Source of the DNA: Microlunatus speluncae
Lineage (GTDB): Bacteria > Actinomycetota > Actinomycetes > Propionibacteriales > Propionibacteriaceae
NCBI RefSeq assembly: GCF_009299835.1
Contig: NZ_VKCZ01000003.1
Location: forward strand, 62,001-126,000
DNA: 64,000 nucleotides
Reading direction: 5' to 3'
Below the pieces are notes generated by a model, which made no database searches, was not told the DNA's origin, and saw only the letters and a program-made list of their open reading frames with translations. Positions 8,385 to 16,690 of the stretch are shown piece by piece (the first letter of the stretch is position 1; each line of letters starts with the position of its first letter). The translations under genes and the position numbers were made by a program.

Positions 8385-9290
8385 CTAGGCGGCCGGCACC
8401 CGATCCACCTCGGGGAGCGCCCGGACCCGACCCTTCCGGGTCGCGAACCAGACCCCGGCGATCACCGCGACCCCGGCGATGATCACCAACGGCTCGACCT
8501 GTTCGCCGAACGCCAGCCAGGACGAGGCGACGCCGACGATCGGCACCAGCATGGAAAACGGGGCCACCTCGCTGGAGCGGTGCCGGGACAGCAGGTTGTT
8601 CCACAGGCTGTAGCCGATCAGGGTGGCGATCAGCACGATGTAGAGCAGGCCGAGCACCGCCGGCAGGGCGGCCGGAGTAGCCACCGTGATCATGGTCTCG
8701 GCGATCCTGGCCGGTCCTTCGAAGATCAACGACAAGATCAACAGCGGGACCGGCGGCACGATCGAGATCCACAGCGTCAACCGGAACGGCTCGGTGGTGG
8801 CCGCCTGGCGGCTGCAGACGTTGCCGATCGCCCACCCGAGAGCGGCGCACAGGGTCAAGATCACCGGCAGCAGCGCGGCATACTGCGCCCGGTGCACGGC
8901 GATCGCCGCCAGCCCCGCCACGGCGATCAGCACCCCGATCACCTGCCGCCCGGACAACCGCTCCCGCAACGCCACCGCGGCGATGATCACCGTGAACGGC
9001 GCGGACGCCTGCAGCACCAGTGACGCCAGCCCACTCGGCATGCCGATGACCATCCCGACGTACAGGAACGCGAACTGCAGGAACCCCAAACCGAGCCCGG
9101 TCCCGATCAACCAGCGCAGCTTGACCTTGGGCCGCGGCACCAGCAGCAGCGTCGGAACGGCGATCAGGGTGAACCGCAACGCCCCCATCAGGAACGGCGG
9201 GAAGTGCTGCAGCGCCAGCGCGGTCGCGGGGAAGTTGATCCCCCAACAGACGGCGACCAGCACGGCGAGCAGACGATCACGGACTGACAC
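8385..9290 (-). CDS. EamA/DMT-superfamily transporter
   Basis: About 301 aa with ten hydrophobic segments in two EamA repeats. The first begins LLAVLVAVCWGINFPATALAL, and the second follows the PVILTLCAALGWAIGN segment. The conserved WG/N and P residues of the first helix and a basic C-terminus are present. I place the start at GTG 9290 because it begins at the first helix; an upstream GTG at 9326 adds 12 non-helical residues and cannot be excluded. Predicted inner-membrane exporter of metabolites or amino-acid-like compounds. It is divergent from the LysR gene at 9363, the usual arrangement for a LysR-regulated exporter. Confidence 0.85.
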   Translation of the reverse strand: MSVRDRLLAVLVAVCWGINFPATALALQHFPPFLMGALRFTLIAVPTLLLVPRPKVKLRWLIGTGLGLGFLQFAFLYVGMVIGMPSGLASLVLQASAPFTVIIAAVALRERLSGRQVIGVLIAVAGLAAIAVHRAQYAALLPVILTLCAALGWAIGNVCSRQAATTEPFRLTLWISIVPPVPLLILSLIFEGPARIAETMITVATPAALPAVLGLLYIVLIATLIGYSLWNNLLSRHRSSEVAPFSMLVPIVGVASSWLAFGEQVEPLVIIAGVAVIAGVWFATRKGRVRALPEVDRVPAA

Positions 9291-9362
9291 GCGGCCAGTC
9301 TGCGCTCCGCTGACCGTGAAGCACAATCACATTCTCACTCCGGGTAGTTGTAGGTTGACTTC

Positions 9363-10304
9363 ATGGTGGAGTCGTCCTGGCGTGGTCTCGATCGGACCCA
9401 CCTGACCGTGCTGCGGGAGCTGGCCGAGCGCGGCTCCGTGAGTGCCGCCGCCCAGGCCACCGGCAAGTCGCCGTCGGCGGTGTCCCAGCAGCTGAAGCTG
9501 ATCCAGCGCCAGGTCGGGGTCGAGCTGGTCGAACGGTTCGGCCGCGGCATCCGGCTGACCGACGCCGGCCAGGCCCTCGCCGACGGCGCGGTCTCGGTGC
9601 TGACCGCCTGGGCCGAGGCCGAGGCGGACTGGCAGGCCTACCGCACCGAGGCCCGCGGCGTGGTCCGGATCGCCTTCTTCTATTCGGCTTCCGAGCTGCT
9701 GGTGCCGGGACTGCTGGACCGGCTCCGGGCGTTTCCCGGGATCGAGTTGGTGTTCGGCGACGAGGACGTCGGGCAGTCCGAGTTCGCGCCGCTGACCCGC
9801 GACTACGACATCGTCGTCGCGCACCGTTCGGATGAGCGCCGGATCGCCGGCGGTGGCCGGCTCAAGGTCGTCCAGCTGCTCCGGGAGCCGCTCGACGTCG
9901 CCGTGCCCCTTGATCATCCGGCGGCCGGGAGCGCGAGTGTTGCGCCGGCGGACGTGATCAACGACGACTGGATCGCGCCACCCGAGGGCTACCCGATCGA
10001 CCGGGTGCTGACCGCGGTCGCGGCGCAGGCCGGCTCTCCGGTCCGGGTCGTGCTGCGGACCACGCACCTACCCCTGATGGAGCGACTGGTCGCCGCCGGC
10101 CACGGCGTCGCCCTGCTGCCCCGCTACACCACGCGGGATCGCAGCGCCGGCCGGTTCGCGCTGGTGCCGCTGCGTGAGCTTCGGGCCGGTCGCTATCTCG
10201 GCGCTCTGGCCCGGCCCGATCGGGCCGCCCGGCACGCGGTGCGGGTGGTGCTCGACGAATTGGCCGCGGTCGCCGCGGCGGTAGCGGATCCGGCGGAGGA
10301 GTGA
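9363..10304 (+). CDS. LysR-family transcriptional regulator
   Basis: 313 aa. The N-terminal winged helix-turn-helix spans about residues 8-70, with GSVSAAAQATGKSPSAVSQQ as the recognition unit and the typical RGIRLTDAGQAL wing. A periplasmic-binding-like effector domain follows (VRIAFFYSASELLVPGLL onward). It is divergent from the EamA exporter across a short gap of about 70 bp, so it probably controls that exporter in response to an unknown effector. The stop codon overlaps the next ATG by one base (10304), coupling it to the Nudix gene. Confidence 0.88.
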   Translation: MVESSWRGLDRTHLTVLRELAERGSVSAAAQATGKSPSAVSQQLKLIQRQVGVELVERFGRGIRLTDAGQALADGAVSVLTAWAEAEADWQAYRTEARGVVRIAFFYSASELLVPGLLDRLRAFPGIELVFGDEDVGQSEFAPLTRDYDIVVAHRSDERRIAGGGRLKVVQLLREPLDVAVPLDHPAAGSASVAPADVINDDWIAPPEGYPIDRVLTAVAAQAGSPVRVVLRTTHLPLMERLVAAGHGVALLPRYTTRDRSAGRFALVPLRELRAGRYLGALARPDRAARHAVRVVLDELAAVAAAVADPAEE

Positions 10305-10765
10305 TGATCAGGAACGCGGTACGGCGATCGAGCCGGGTGCTGCTGTTCGGGCCGGCCGACGAGCTGGTGTTGATCAAGCGCACGCGGCCCGGCGTCGCGC
10401 CCTATCTGACCACGCCGGGCGGCGGGGTCGAGCCGGGTGAGACCTGGGATCAGGCGGCGGTCCGGGAGTGCCGGGAAGAGCTCGGCGCCACGGTGATCAT
10501 CGGGCCGGTCGCCTACGTCATGTATCTGGCCGATCGCGAGCCGGGATCGATCCAGCGGTACGCCCTCGGCCGCTTGATCACGATCGACGACGCTCATCGG
10601 CATGGCCCGGAGTTCGAGGATCCGGGCCGGGGCCTTTACGAGACCGTACGCTGCGCGCTGGACGACCCGGACCTCGACCGGCTCCGGCCGGCCGAGCTGC
10701 TCCCGGTGTTGCGCGGATTCGGATCGCTGCTGGCAGCCGAGGCACGCACGCTCAAGGGCGGGTGA
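10304..10765 (+). CDS. Nudix hydrolase
   Basis: 153 aa. The ATG at 10304 overlaps the LysR stop codon by one base and follows GGAGGA; a GTG at 10301 is the alternative. The Nudix box is visible as GGGVEPGETWDQAAVRECRE followed by ELGA, with the catalytic REx2EE glutamates. Small single-domain protein. The family hydrolyses nucleoside diphosphates linked to another moiety with Mg2+; the substrate here is unknown. Translational coupling to LysR suggests co-expression rather than a shared pathway. A large inverted repeat follows immediately. Confidence 0.85.
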   Translation: MIRNAVRRSSRVLLFGPADELVLIKRTRPGVAPYLTTPGGGVEPGETWDQAAVRECREELGATVIIGPVAYVMYLADREPGSIQRYALGRLITIDDAHRHGPEFEDPGRGLYETVRCALDDPDLDRLRPAELLPVLRGFGSLLAAEARTLKGG

Positions 10766-10892
10766 TCATCGGGCTTGCCCCCTTCGACAGGCTCAGGACA
10801 TGCTTCGACAGGCTCAGGGACCGAACAAGCGTGCTCGAGCACGAGGGCTTGTTCCATTCCCTGAGCCTGTCGAAGGGGCAAGCCCGATGATC
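10763..10892. repeat. Long inverted repeat built from the CCTGAGCCTGTCGAAGGG family
   Basis: Arms of about 35 bp (10763-10797 and 10859-10892) pair almost perfectly, with one bulged base. They contain the dispersed core TTCGACAGGCTCAGG. A third core lies in the loop at 10803-10820. It separates the convergent Nudix and FAD-oxidoreductase genes and is well placed as a bidirectional terminator. The right arm reaches the stop codon of the flavoprotein gene. Confidence 0.8.
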
Positions 10893-12561
10893 AGCCCGTG
10901 ATCTTGCCCGGATTCAGGTGCTGGCCCGGGTCGAAGGACGTGAACAGCCCCTGCATCAGCTCCGCGCCGGCCGGCGACAGATCCTCGGCCAGCCAGGGGG
11001 CGTGCTCGACGCCGACGGCGTGGTGGTGGGACAGGGTGCCCCCGTTGTCGACGAAGGCCTGCTGGATGGCCGACTTCACCACGTCGTACTGCTTCAGCGG
11101 ATCGACCCGGTCGAACTTGAAGGCGAAGGTGAAGTAGAGGCAGGCGCCGGAGTGCTCGGAGTGGGACAGGTGGCACATGATCCAGCCGGTGACGCCGAGC
11201 TCCTCGAAGGCGGCATTGGCCGCGGCGACGACACCGTAGTAGAGCGACTTCAGCTGCGACCACGGAGCCGCGGTCTCCGACACGTCGCCGGCCGCACCCC
11301 GGTCGAGCAGGAAGTCCCGGATATAAGGGGTGTCGAACTTCTTCTGGTCATACAGCTCGCCCGGGCCCTTGCCGAGCACGATCGCGCCGTGCTGGCCGAC
11401 GATGTCCTTGACCAGCTTCTTCTGCCGGGCGACGTGATCTTTGCCGCCCTCGTAGCCGATGAAGGACAGACAGACCTGATCAAGGTCCCAGCCGCGCTTC
11501 TCCAGCACGGTCATCAATCCCTTGCTGATCACCGACGACAGCGAGAAGCCGGGCTTCTTCTTCCTGGTGGCGAACGAGAAGGCCGTCTCGCGGGAGTCCG
11601 ACACCCGGGTGATCGACGGGGCGGCGTCGCTGACTGAGATCGCGTGCATGGCCTCCAGGCTGGCTTCCCAGTTGGGGAAGAGATAGCCGAGCACCAGTCG
11701 TTCCTCGGGCAGCCGGTGCACCTGCACGGTGACCTCGGTGATCACGCCGAGCCGGCCCTCGCTGCCCAAGATCATCTCCCGGACGCTCGGACCGGTCGAG
11801 GAGCCCGGCAGCGGCCGCAGCACCAGCAGCTTGCCCGGCTGCACCACCCGCAGGCCGCGGGCGATCTGGGCGATGTCGCCGTACTTGTCCGACTGCATGC
11901 CGGAGGACCGGGTCGCCACCCAGCCACCGAGCGTGCTGTGGGTGAAGCTGTCCGGGAAGTGGCCGAGGGTCCAGCCGCGCTGACCGAGCTGTTCCTCGAG
12001 GTCGGGGCCCAGCGCGCCGGCCTGGATCCGGGCCAGGCCGGAGCCCTCGTCGACGTCGATCACCTTGTTCAGCCGGCCCAGGTCGAGCGAGATCACCGGC
12101 CGGTTCTCGTCCCGAGGGGCCTCGAGCGAGCCGGCGATGTTGCTGCCACCGCCGAACGGGATCAGCACCGCGTCCGCGGCGACCACGGCGTCGACGATGC
12201 CGCGGATCTGATCTTCGTCGGCCGGATACAGCACCACGTCCGGAACCCGCGGGATGTCACCGTTGCGCAGCCGGACCAGGTCCCGCAGGCTCTTGCCGTA
12301 CGTGTGCACGATCCGGTCCATCGGCTCCGAGACCGCGTTGTCGGCGCCGACCAGCTCGGTCAGCTCGGCCAGCAATTCCGCGCCGATCCGCGGCTCGGGA
12401 ATGTCCAGGCTGTCGAAGTCGATGCTCAGCTCCGGCGCCTCGTTCACGTCGAGGTCGATCGCCTTGATCACGAACGGCGCCATGCCGGGCTTGTCCTCGT
12501 GGTGGAAGCCGACCCCCTCGACTCCCCAGCCCCACCACTTCATGTGCTTGACGTTCGGCAT
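10891..12561 (-). CDS. Alkyldihydroxyacetonephosphate synthase-like FAD-binding oxidoreductase
   Basis: 556 aa. Start ATG at 12561 with AAGGGA about 8 bp upstream. The N-terminus MPNVKHMKWWGWG matches AGPS-type flavoproteins. The PCMH/FAD-binding domain (about 100-280) contains the loop PFGGGSNIAGSL and the family signature THSTLGGWVATRSSGMQSDK. The C-terminal domain ends with the SHHHAVGVEHAPW region that holds the histidine triad of alkylglycerone-phosphate synthases. In that family FAD mediates replacement of the acyl group on acyl-DHAP by a fatty alcohol, forming the ether bond. Glycolate-oxidase-like or D-lactate-dehydrogenase-like activity remains possible because the families are related. 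An acyltransferase gene lies directly upstream on the same strand, supporting a lipid role. No membrane segment. Confidence 0.75.
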   Translation of the reverse strand: MPNVKHMKWWGWGVEGVGFHHEDKPGMAPFVIKAIDLDVNEAPELSIDFDSLDIPEPRIGAELLAELTELVGADNAVSEPMDRIVHTYGKSLRDLVRLRNGDIPRVPDVVLYPADEDQIRGIVDAVVAADAVLIPFGGGSNIAGSLEAPRDENRPVISLDLGRLNKVIDVDEGSGLARIQAGALGPDLEEQLGQRGWTLGHFPDSFTHSTLGGWVATRSSGMQSDKYGDIAQIARGLRVVQPGKLLVLRPLPGSSTGPSVREMILGSEGRLGVITEVTVQVHRLPEERLVLGYLFPNWEASLEAMHAISVSDAAPSITRVSDSRETAFSFATRKKKPGFSLSSVISKGLMTVLEKRGWDLDQVCLSFIGYEGGKDHVARQKKLVKDIVGQHGAIVLGKGPGELYDQKKFDTPYIRDFLLDRGAAGDVSETAAPWSQLKSLYYGVVAAANAAFEELGVTGWIMCHLSHSEHSGACLYFTFAFKFDRVDPLKQYDVVKSAIQQAFVDNGGTLSHHHAVGVEHAPWLAEDLSPAGAELMQGLFTSFDPGQHLNPGKITG

Positions 12562-12604
12562 AGCTGTCCCTTCGTCTGTCCTCGAGGCTGGTCCGCCCGT
12601 GCGG

Positions 12605-13309
12605 TCAGCCGCGGTTCCGACCTTGATCATCCGCGCGGTACTGGGTGGCCTCGTCGACCAGCGACCGGACCTCCTTGGCCATCCGGGCCGCGAACTCCGG
12701 CACCTTCTCGTCCTCCTCGGCCCGCAGCGGTGCACCGAGGTTGACGTACACCGGCGGCCGGCCCCGTACCGGCCAATTCTTGCCGTACGGCATCGCCTCG
12801 TGTGCCCCGACCAGGCCGATCGGCAGGCAGGCCACGTCGCGGCTGATGCACAGCGCCGCCGGCCCGGCCTTGAACGGCGCCATCTCACCGGTCCGCGACC
12901 GGGTGCCCTCCGGATAGATCAACAGCGGCACGCCCTTGTCCAGCAGGGTGGTCGCCATGCCCCGCTTGCCGCGCAGGCCGCTGCGGTCGATCGGGAACAG
13001 GTTGAAGAACAGCGAGGTGACGAAGCTGCGCCATTTCACGTCGAAGAAGTAGTCGACCGCCGCACCGGTCGCGATCAACCGGGACAGCCGGCGCGGCAGC
13101 GAACCCAGGATCAGCGGGGTGTCGAGGTGGCTGCTGTGGTTGGAGACGACCACCACCGGAGGGTCGACGCCGCGGAGCCGTTCCCGGCCCAGCACGGTGA
13201 CGTCGGTGATCGACCAGACCAGCGGCTTCATCATCAGCCGCTGAGTCACGAACCGCGCCCCCGCGCGGACCGGTGAGGTGTAGCTGCTGGTGCTCGGCAC
13301 GGGGTCCAC
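12605..13309 (-). CDS. PlsC-type 1-acylglycerol-3-phosphate acyltransferase
   Basis: 234 aa. The acyltransferase motifs are clear: SNHSSHLDTP (NHx4D catalytic pair), the FPIDRSGLRG block, PEGTRSRTG (glycerol-phosphate binding) and the proline-rich block LPIGLVGAHEAMP. It transfers an acyl chain from acyl-CoA or ACP to a glycerol-phosphate-type acceptor at the membrane face. It is first in a two-gene unit, 43 bp before the AGPS-like flavoprotein. This pairing suggests it supplies or finishes the ether/ester lipid backbone, though ordinary phosphatidate synthesis is equally compatible. Confidence 0.82.
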   Translation of the reverse strand: MDPVPSTSSYTSPVRAGARFVTQRLMMKPLVWSITDVTVLGRERLRGVDPPVVVVSNHSSHLDTPLILGSLPRRLSRLIATGAAVDYFFDVKWRSFVTSLFFNLFPIDRSGLRGKRGMATTLLDKGVPLLIYPEGTRSRTGEMAPFKAGPAALCISRDVACLPIGLVGAHEAMPYGKNWPVRGRPPVYVNLGAPLRAEEDEKVPEFAARMAKEVRSLVDEATQYRADDQGRNRG

Positions 13310-13358
13310 TGTATTCCGGCCGCCCCGATTCTGTTATCCCGCCTGGTCAGGAAGGCGC

Positions 13359-13451
13359 TCAGACGGTGGTGAGCGGGAAGTGCGGCTTGGTCGGCAGCTC
13401 GATCTCGATCAAGTCGATCGACCCCGCGGCCTCCTTACTGAACCTGTGCAC
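13359..13451 (-). other. Possible 30-codon ORF or gene remnant
   Basis: From GTG 13451 to the stop at 13359, this 30-codon frame has strongly GC-biased third positions and ends IELPTKPHFPLTTV, which reads like a protein C-terminus rather than random sequence. No clear ribosome binding site. It lies in the 286-bp gap upstream of the acyltransferase. It could be a tail left by a deleted gene. Confidence 0.2.
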
Positions 13452-13511
13452 CCCGGACCGCTGAACCGAAACGACCTCTGCCCCCCAGACCCATGGCCCC
13501 AATAGACCACA

Positions 13512-13575
13512 AACGCGGCAGTTCGGCGCATCCGCGGCAGCTGCAACTGCCGCGGATGCGTGCAACTGCCGCGTT
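13512..13575. repeat. Nested double palindrome
   Basis: Outer arms AACGCGGCAGTT (13512-13523) and 13564-13575 enclose inner arms GCATCCGCGGCAG (13528-13540) and 13547-13559. GCGGCAG thus appears four times in alternating orientation. It starts 20 bp beyond the stop of the minus-strand SDR and is probably its terminator. Confidence 0.6.
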
Positions 13576-13595
13576 CGGCCCAGTGGGGTCGCGGG

Positions 13596-14363
13596 TCAGC
13601 GGCGGCCGGAGGAGATCCGGGCCGAGATCACGGCGATGGCGCGGCGAGGGAGGTGGCGGGCGAAGAAGATCAGGAGCTTGTAGCGCTTCGAGGGCAGCGA
13701 GACGGCGCGGCCGCGGGCGACGTCGACCAGGCACTCCTCGACCACCCGATCGGCGTCCAGCCACAGTGGGCCGGGGATCTTGGACGTCTTCAGATCGGCC
13801 CGCTCGTGGAACTCGGTCCGCACCCAGCCCGGCAGCAGCGCGGTGACCGTCACGCCGGTGCCGGCCAGCTCGACCGCCAGGCTCTCCGAATAGGCGGTGA
13901 CCCAGGCCTTGATCGCCGAGTAGTTGCCGAGCAGCACGAAGCCGGCGGTGCTGGACACGTTGATGATCTGTCCGTGACCGCGCTCGGCCATCACCCGGCC
14001 GGCGGCGCCGCCGAGCAGCAGCACCGCCCCGCACATCACCGTCATCGCGTGCTCGTGCGCCGACAGGTCGGCCGCGGTGAGCTTGGTGTGGATGCCGAAG
14101 CCGGCGTTGTTGATCAGCAGGTCGATCGGCTGGTCCGGATCAGTCAGCCGCTCGACCACCCGCAGCACGTCCGCGCGGACCGAGAGATCGGCCGGCAGCA
14201 CCTCCACCGAGACGGCGTAGCGATCGGCCAGTTCGGCCGCCGTCTGCTCCAGCCGTTCCCGGTTCCGGGCGACCAGCACCAGGTCGTTGCCGCGGGCGGC
14301 CAGCGCCCGGGCGAACGCCGCGCCGATGCCAGAGGTGCCGCCGGTGATCAGAGCAGTCGCCAT
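13596..14363 (-). CDS. Short-chain dehydrogenase/reductase
   Basis: 255 aa from ATG 14363, chosen because MATALITGGTSGIG begins directly with the classical SDR Rossmann strand; longer starts add nine residues. Cofactor motif GGTSGIG, NNAG at the fourth strand, catalytic YxxxK as YSAIK, and the preceding Ser region INVSST. The second basic residue (VLVARNRERL) suggests NADP preference. The C-terminal tail RRAIAVISARISSGRR is basic. Substrate unknown. It lies 11 bp from the end of the minus-strand Lnt-like gene and is probably co-transcribed with it. Confidence 0.85.
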   Translation of the reverse strand: MATALITGGTSGIGAAFARALAARGNDLVLVARNRERLEQTAAELADRYAVSVEVLPADLSVRADVLRVVERLTDPDQPIDLLINNAGFGIHTKLTAADLSAHEHAMTVMCGAVLLLGGAAGRVMAERGHGQIINVSSTAGFVLLGNYSAIKAWVTAYSESLAVELAGTGVTVTALLPGWVRTEFHERADLKTSKIPGPLWLDADRVVEECLVDVARGRAVSLPSKRYKLLIFFARHLPRRAIAVISARISSGRR

Positions 14364-14373
14364 GGCCGACACC

Positions 14374-15936
14374 CTAACCGGCGACTCCACGGCGCCGGCC
14401 GATCACACCTCCGGCGACGAGTACGGCCAGGGCCGCCAGACAGAGCCAGGCGAACACGTCGCCGATCGCACCGTAGATCGTCCGGCTACCGGTGATCGGC
14501 ACGTCGGCCACCACGGTCTGCTGCTCGGTCGTGAAGAAGTCCGACTGGGCCAGCGTGCGGCCCTGCGGATCGATGATCCGGGACAGGCCGTTGCTGTCCT
14601 GCCGGACCACCGAGTAGCCGTTCTCGATCGCGCGCAGGGTGATCTTTTCGGTGTGCGTCTGGCCGAAGCCGAGCCAGTCGTTGGACGGGACCAGCATCAG
14701 GTCGACGTCCGGTTGCCGCATCAGGGTGGGAAAGTCGGCGTCGAAGCAGATCACGTTGGCGATCCGGCCCAGCGGCGTTGCGATCTTCGGCACCACGCCA
14801 TCGCCCGGGATGGTCGAATCCAGGAACGGCACCGGATGCGCCTTCTGGTACGTCCACAGCACGGCCCCGGTCGGGTCGATCAAGATCGCCTCGTTCCGGC
14901 TGTGCGGCGGTGCCTCGGTGATCACCCCGAGCCCGACCTCGACGTAGCTCCCGGTCCGGGCCGCCAGCGCACCGACCTGCTCCAGGAAGGCGGCCCGATC
15001 GGCCTCGAGCACCGCCGCGCCGGCCTCCGGCCAGACCACGAGTTCCGCGCCGGCCCGGGCCTCCCGTTCGGTCGACGCGAGCAGGTCATTGTTGATCATG
15101 GCGAAGCTGCGCCGCACCACAGCTGGGTCGGTCTGGGCCGCTTCCAGCATCGACTCATACCGATCCAGTTCGGAGTCGGCCCGGTCGTTGATCGACTTCG
15201 ACCAGGTGACGCCGGCCACCCGGGCCGTCTCCGCACTCGGGGCGAAGAAGGCGAGCCGGGCCGTGCCGCCGATGATCACCAGCGCCAGCACCCCGGCGAA
15301 GGTGAGCGCGACGATCTTGGTCGGCCGGCCCGCACCCCCGTCGAAGAGCCCGTGCTCCCAGAGCTGGTTGACGACCGAGGCGAACCAGGCGACCAGGAAG
15401 CTGACCCCGTAGCTGCCGGTGATCGCCGTGAGCTGGAGCAGCGGCAGATTCTCGTGCTGGGTGACGGCGAGCGAGCTGAGGGCGCTGCCGATCGGAGTGG
15501 CCGTCGCGATCACGTACTCGGCGGCCACGATCGCCAGCGGAAAGACCAGGCTGCGCGGCAGCGGCCGGCGCAGTCGCGGGCTGATCAGCCGATCGATCAG
15601 GTACGGCAGCACGAAGCCGAGGCCGAGCGGCACACACAGCAGCAGCATCGGCCCGAACACCTGCATCCCGGCCTGGAACAGGTAGTAGGCGACGCCGACC
15701 GCCGTCACCCCGGCCACGACGGCGAAGCCGGCCCAGGGCCGGCTGGCCCGGGTGAAGCGGAGCAGGAAGACCCCGGCCAGCCAGGCCGCGATCGGGACAT
15801 CCCACTGGCCGTGCACGGCCAGCAGGTAGAGGACGCCGCCGAGGGCGAGGACGATCCAGCGAGCCCGGCTCGGAGTCGACGCCGCTGGCGGCTCGGCCGG
15901 GGGCAGCGGGGCGATCAGGTTGCGTTCGAGCAGCAT
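14374..15936 (-). CDS. Apolipoprotein N-acyltransferase-like protein (nitrilase fold)
   Basis: 520 aa from ATG 15936, with GAAAGGA about 9 bp upstream. The N-terminal half has about seven hydrophobic segments. The C-terminal half is a nitrilase-type domain with the expected triad in order: Glu in VVWPEAGA, Lys in TYQKAHPV and Cys in VICFDADF. A final transmembrane helix follows (GDVFAWLCLAALAVLVAGG). In Lnt this enzyme adds the third acyl chain to lipoproteins at the outer face of the cytoplasmic membrane. The overall sequence looks diverged from housekeeping Lnt, and the gene sits downstream of an ArsR regulator, which is unusual. It may be a specialised paralogue. Confidence 0.75.
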   Translation of the reverse strand: MLLERNLIAPLPPAEPPAASTPSRARWIVLALGGVLYLLAVHGQWDVPIAAWLAGVFLLRFTRASRPWAGFAVVAGVTAVGVAYYLFQAGMQVFGPMLLLCVPLGLGFVLPYLIDRLISPRLRRPLPRSLVFPLAIVAAEYVIATATPIGSALSSLAVTQHENLPLLQLTAITGSYGVSFLVAWFASVVNQLWEHGLFDGGAGRPTKIVALTFAGVLALVIIGGTARLAFFAPSAETARVAGVTWSKSINDRADSELDRYESMLEAAQTDPAVVRRSFAMINNDLLASTEREARAGAELVVWPEAGAAVLEADRAAFLEQVGALAARTGSYVEVGLGVITEAPPHSRNEAILIDPTGAVLWTYQKAHPVPFLDSTIPGDGVVPKIATPLGRIANVICFDADFPTLMRQPDVDLMLVPSNDWLGFGQTHTEKITLRAIENGYSVVRQDSNGLSRIIDPQGRTLAQSDFFTTEQQTVVADVPITGSRTIYGAIGDVFAWLCLAALAVLVAGGVIGRRRGVAG

Positions 15937-16002
15937 GGCTGCTGTCCTTTCGGTAGGGATGTGCTGCGTGCACACGCCGGTTGGCGTGGTGGTACGTCTC
16001 TC

Positions 16003-16032
16003 GTGGCCGTCGAGTGCCAGCTCGACGGCCAC
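16003..16032. terminator. Hairpin between the ArsR and Lnt-like genes
   Basis: GTGGCCGTCGAG (16003-16014) pairs perfectly with 16021-16032 around a 6-bp loop, 17 bp after the ArsR stop on the minus strand. A second small hairpin lies near 15972-15987. It may attenuate read-through into the Lnt-like gene. Confidence 0.5.
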
Positions 16033-16048
16033 GGCCAAATCCTCGAGG

Positions 16049-16600
16049 TCAGCCGTCGTCGGTGACCTCCGGGAACGCGACGAAGCGGAGCAGAACGCGC
16101 CGCGCGCCGGGCTCCGTGGGACGCTCCCGATAGCGGTAGAGCAGAGCCAGGTAGTCCTCGAAGAACTGCGCCAGCTGATCCAGGCCGAGGTCGAGGGAGC
16201 CGCGGGAGTACGGCAGCGCATCTGCCCACTCGCCGAGCTCCGGCCGGGCCCGTTGGAACGCGGCGAACGCCGCCAGATCCTCGCCGAGCCACTGCTCGTT
16301 GAGTCCGTCCAGCAGGGTCTGCATCTCCTCGCTCTGTTCACTCTGCCGCGGGAATCGCAGCCCGCGGTGACCAGGTCGCCACCAGCGCTCGCGCCGATTC
16401 GGCGGGTCCGGCACCTCCTCGATGAACCCGTGCTCGGCCAGCACCCGGAGGTTGTAGCTGGTGCCGCCGGTGGTCACCCCCAGCTCCTTGGCCAGCGTGG
16501 TCGAGGTGGCCTCGCCGACCCGGCTGAGGATGTGCAGGATGCGCTGCCGCAGCGGGTTGGCCAGCACCTTCAGCGCGGCCAGGTCGGCGAGCTCGTCCAT
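16049..16600 (-). CDS. ArsR-type winged-helix transcriptional regulator
   Basis: 183 aa. Residues 6-80 form the ArsR winged helix: LKVLANPLRQRILHIL, then the recognition region STTLAKELGVTTGGTSYNLR and the wing EVPDPPNRRERWW. The C-terminal ~100 residues form an extra helical domain with no Cys-rich metal site, so metal sensing is unlikely; this resembles HTH_20 regulators that sense small molecules. A perfect palindrome at 16604-16621 lies three bases upstream of its start codon, suggesting autoregulation. It probably also controls the following Lnt-like and SDR genes. Confidence 0.82.
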   Translation of the reverse strand: MDELADLAALKVLANPLRQRILHILSRVGEATSTTLAKELGVTTGGTSYNLRVLAEHGFIEEVPDPPNRRERWWRPGHRGLRFPRQSEQSEEMQTLLDGLNEQWLGEDLAAFAAFQRARPELGEWADALPYSRGSLDLGLDQLAQFFEDYLALLYRYRERPTEPGARRVLLRFVAFPEVTDDG

Positions 16601-16603
16601 GAC

Positions 16604-16621
16604 TGCACGATAAGTCGTGCA
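16604..16621. promoter_or_regulatory. Probable ArsR operator
   Basis: TGCACGATAAGTCGTGCA is an inverted repeat with 7-bp arms and a 4-bp spacer, directly upstream of the ArsR start codon. A further CGTGCA half-site follows at 16630-16635. It replaces the usual ribosome-binding region, so the ArsR mRNA may be leaderless or poorly translated. It lies in the divergent gap shared with the GH125 gene. Confidence 0.5.
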
Positions 16622-16690
16622 TCAGTTCTCGTGCAATCAGGGATGACCCCGGCTTCGTCCCACGGAGCGGTCGGCGAATATGACAAAACG

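Noticed and set aside
15961..16690. Plus-strand ORF extending the GH125 gene far upstream to 15920
   Set aside because: It overlaps the clear ArsR gene and has no relation to GH125; homology begins near 16691.
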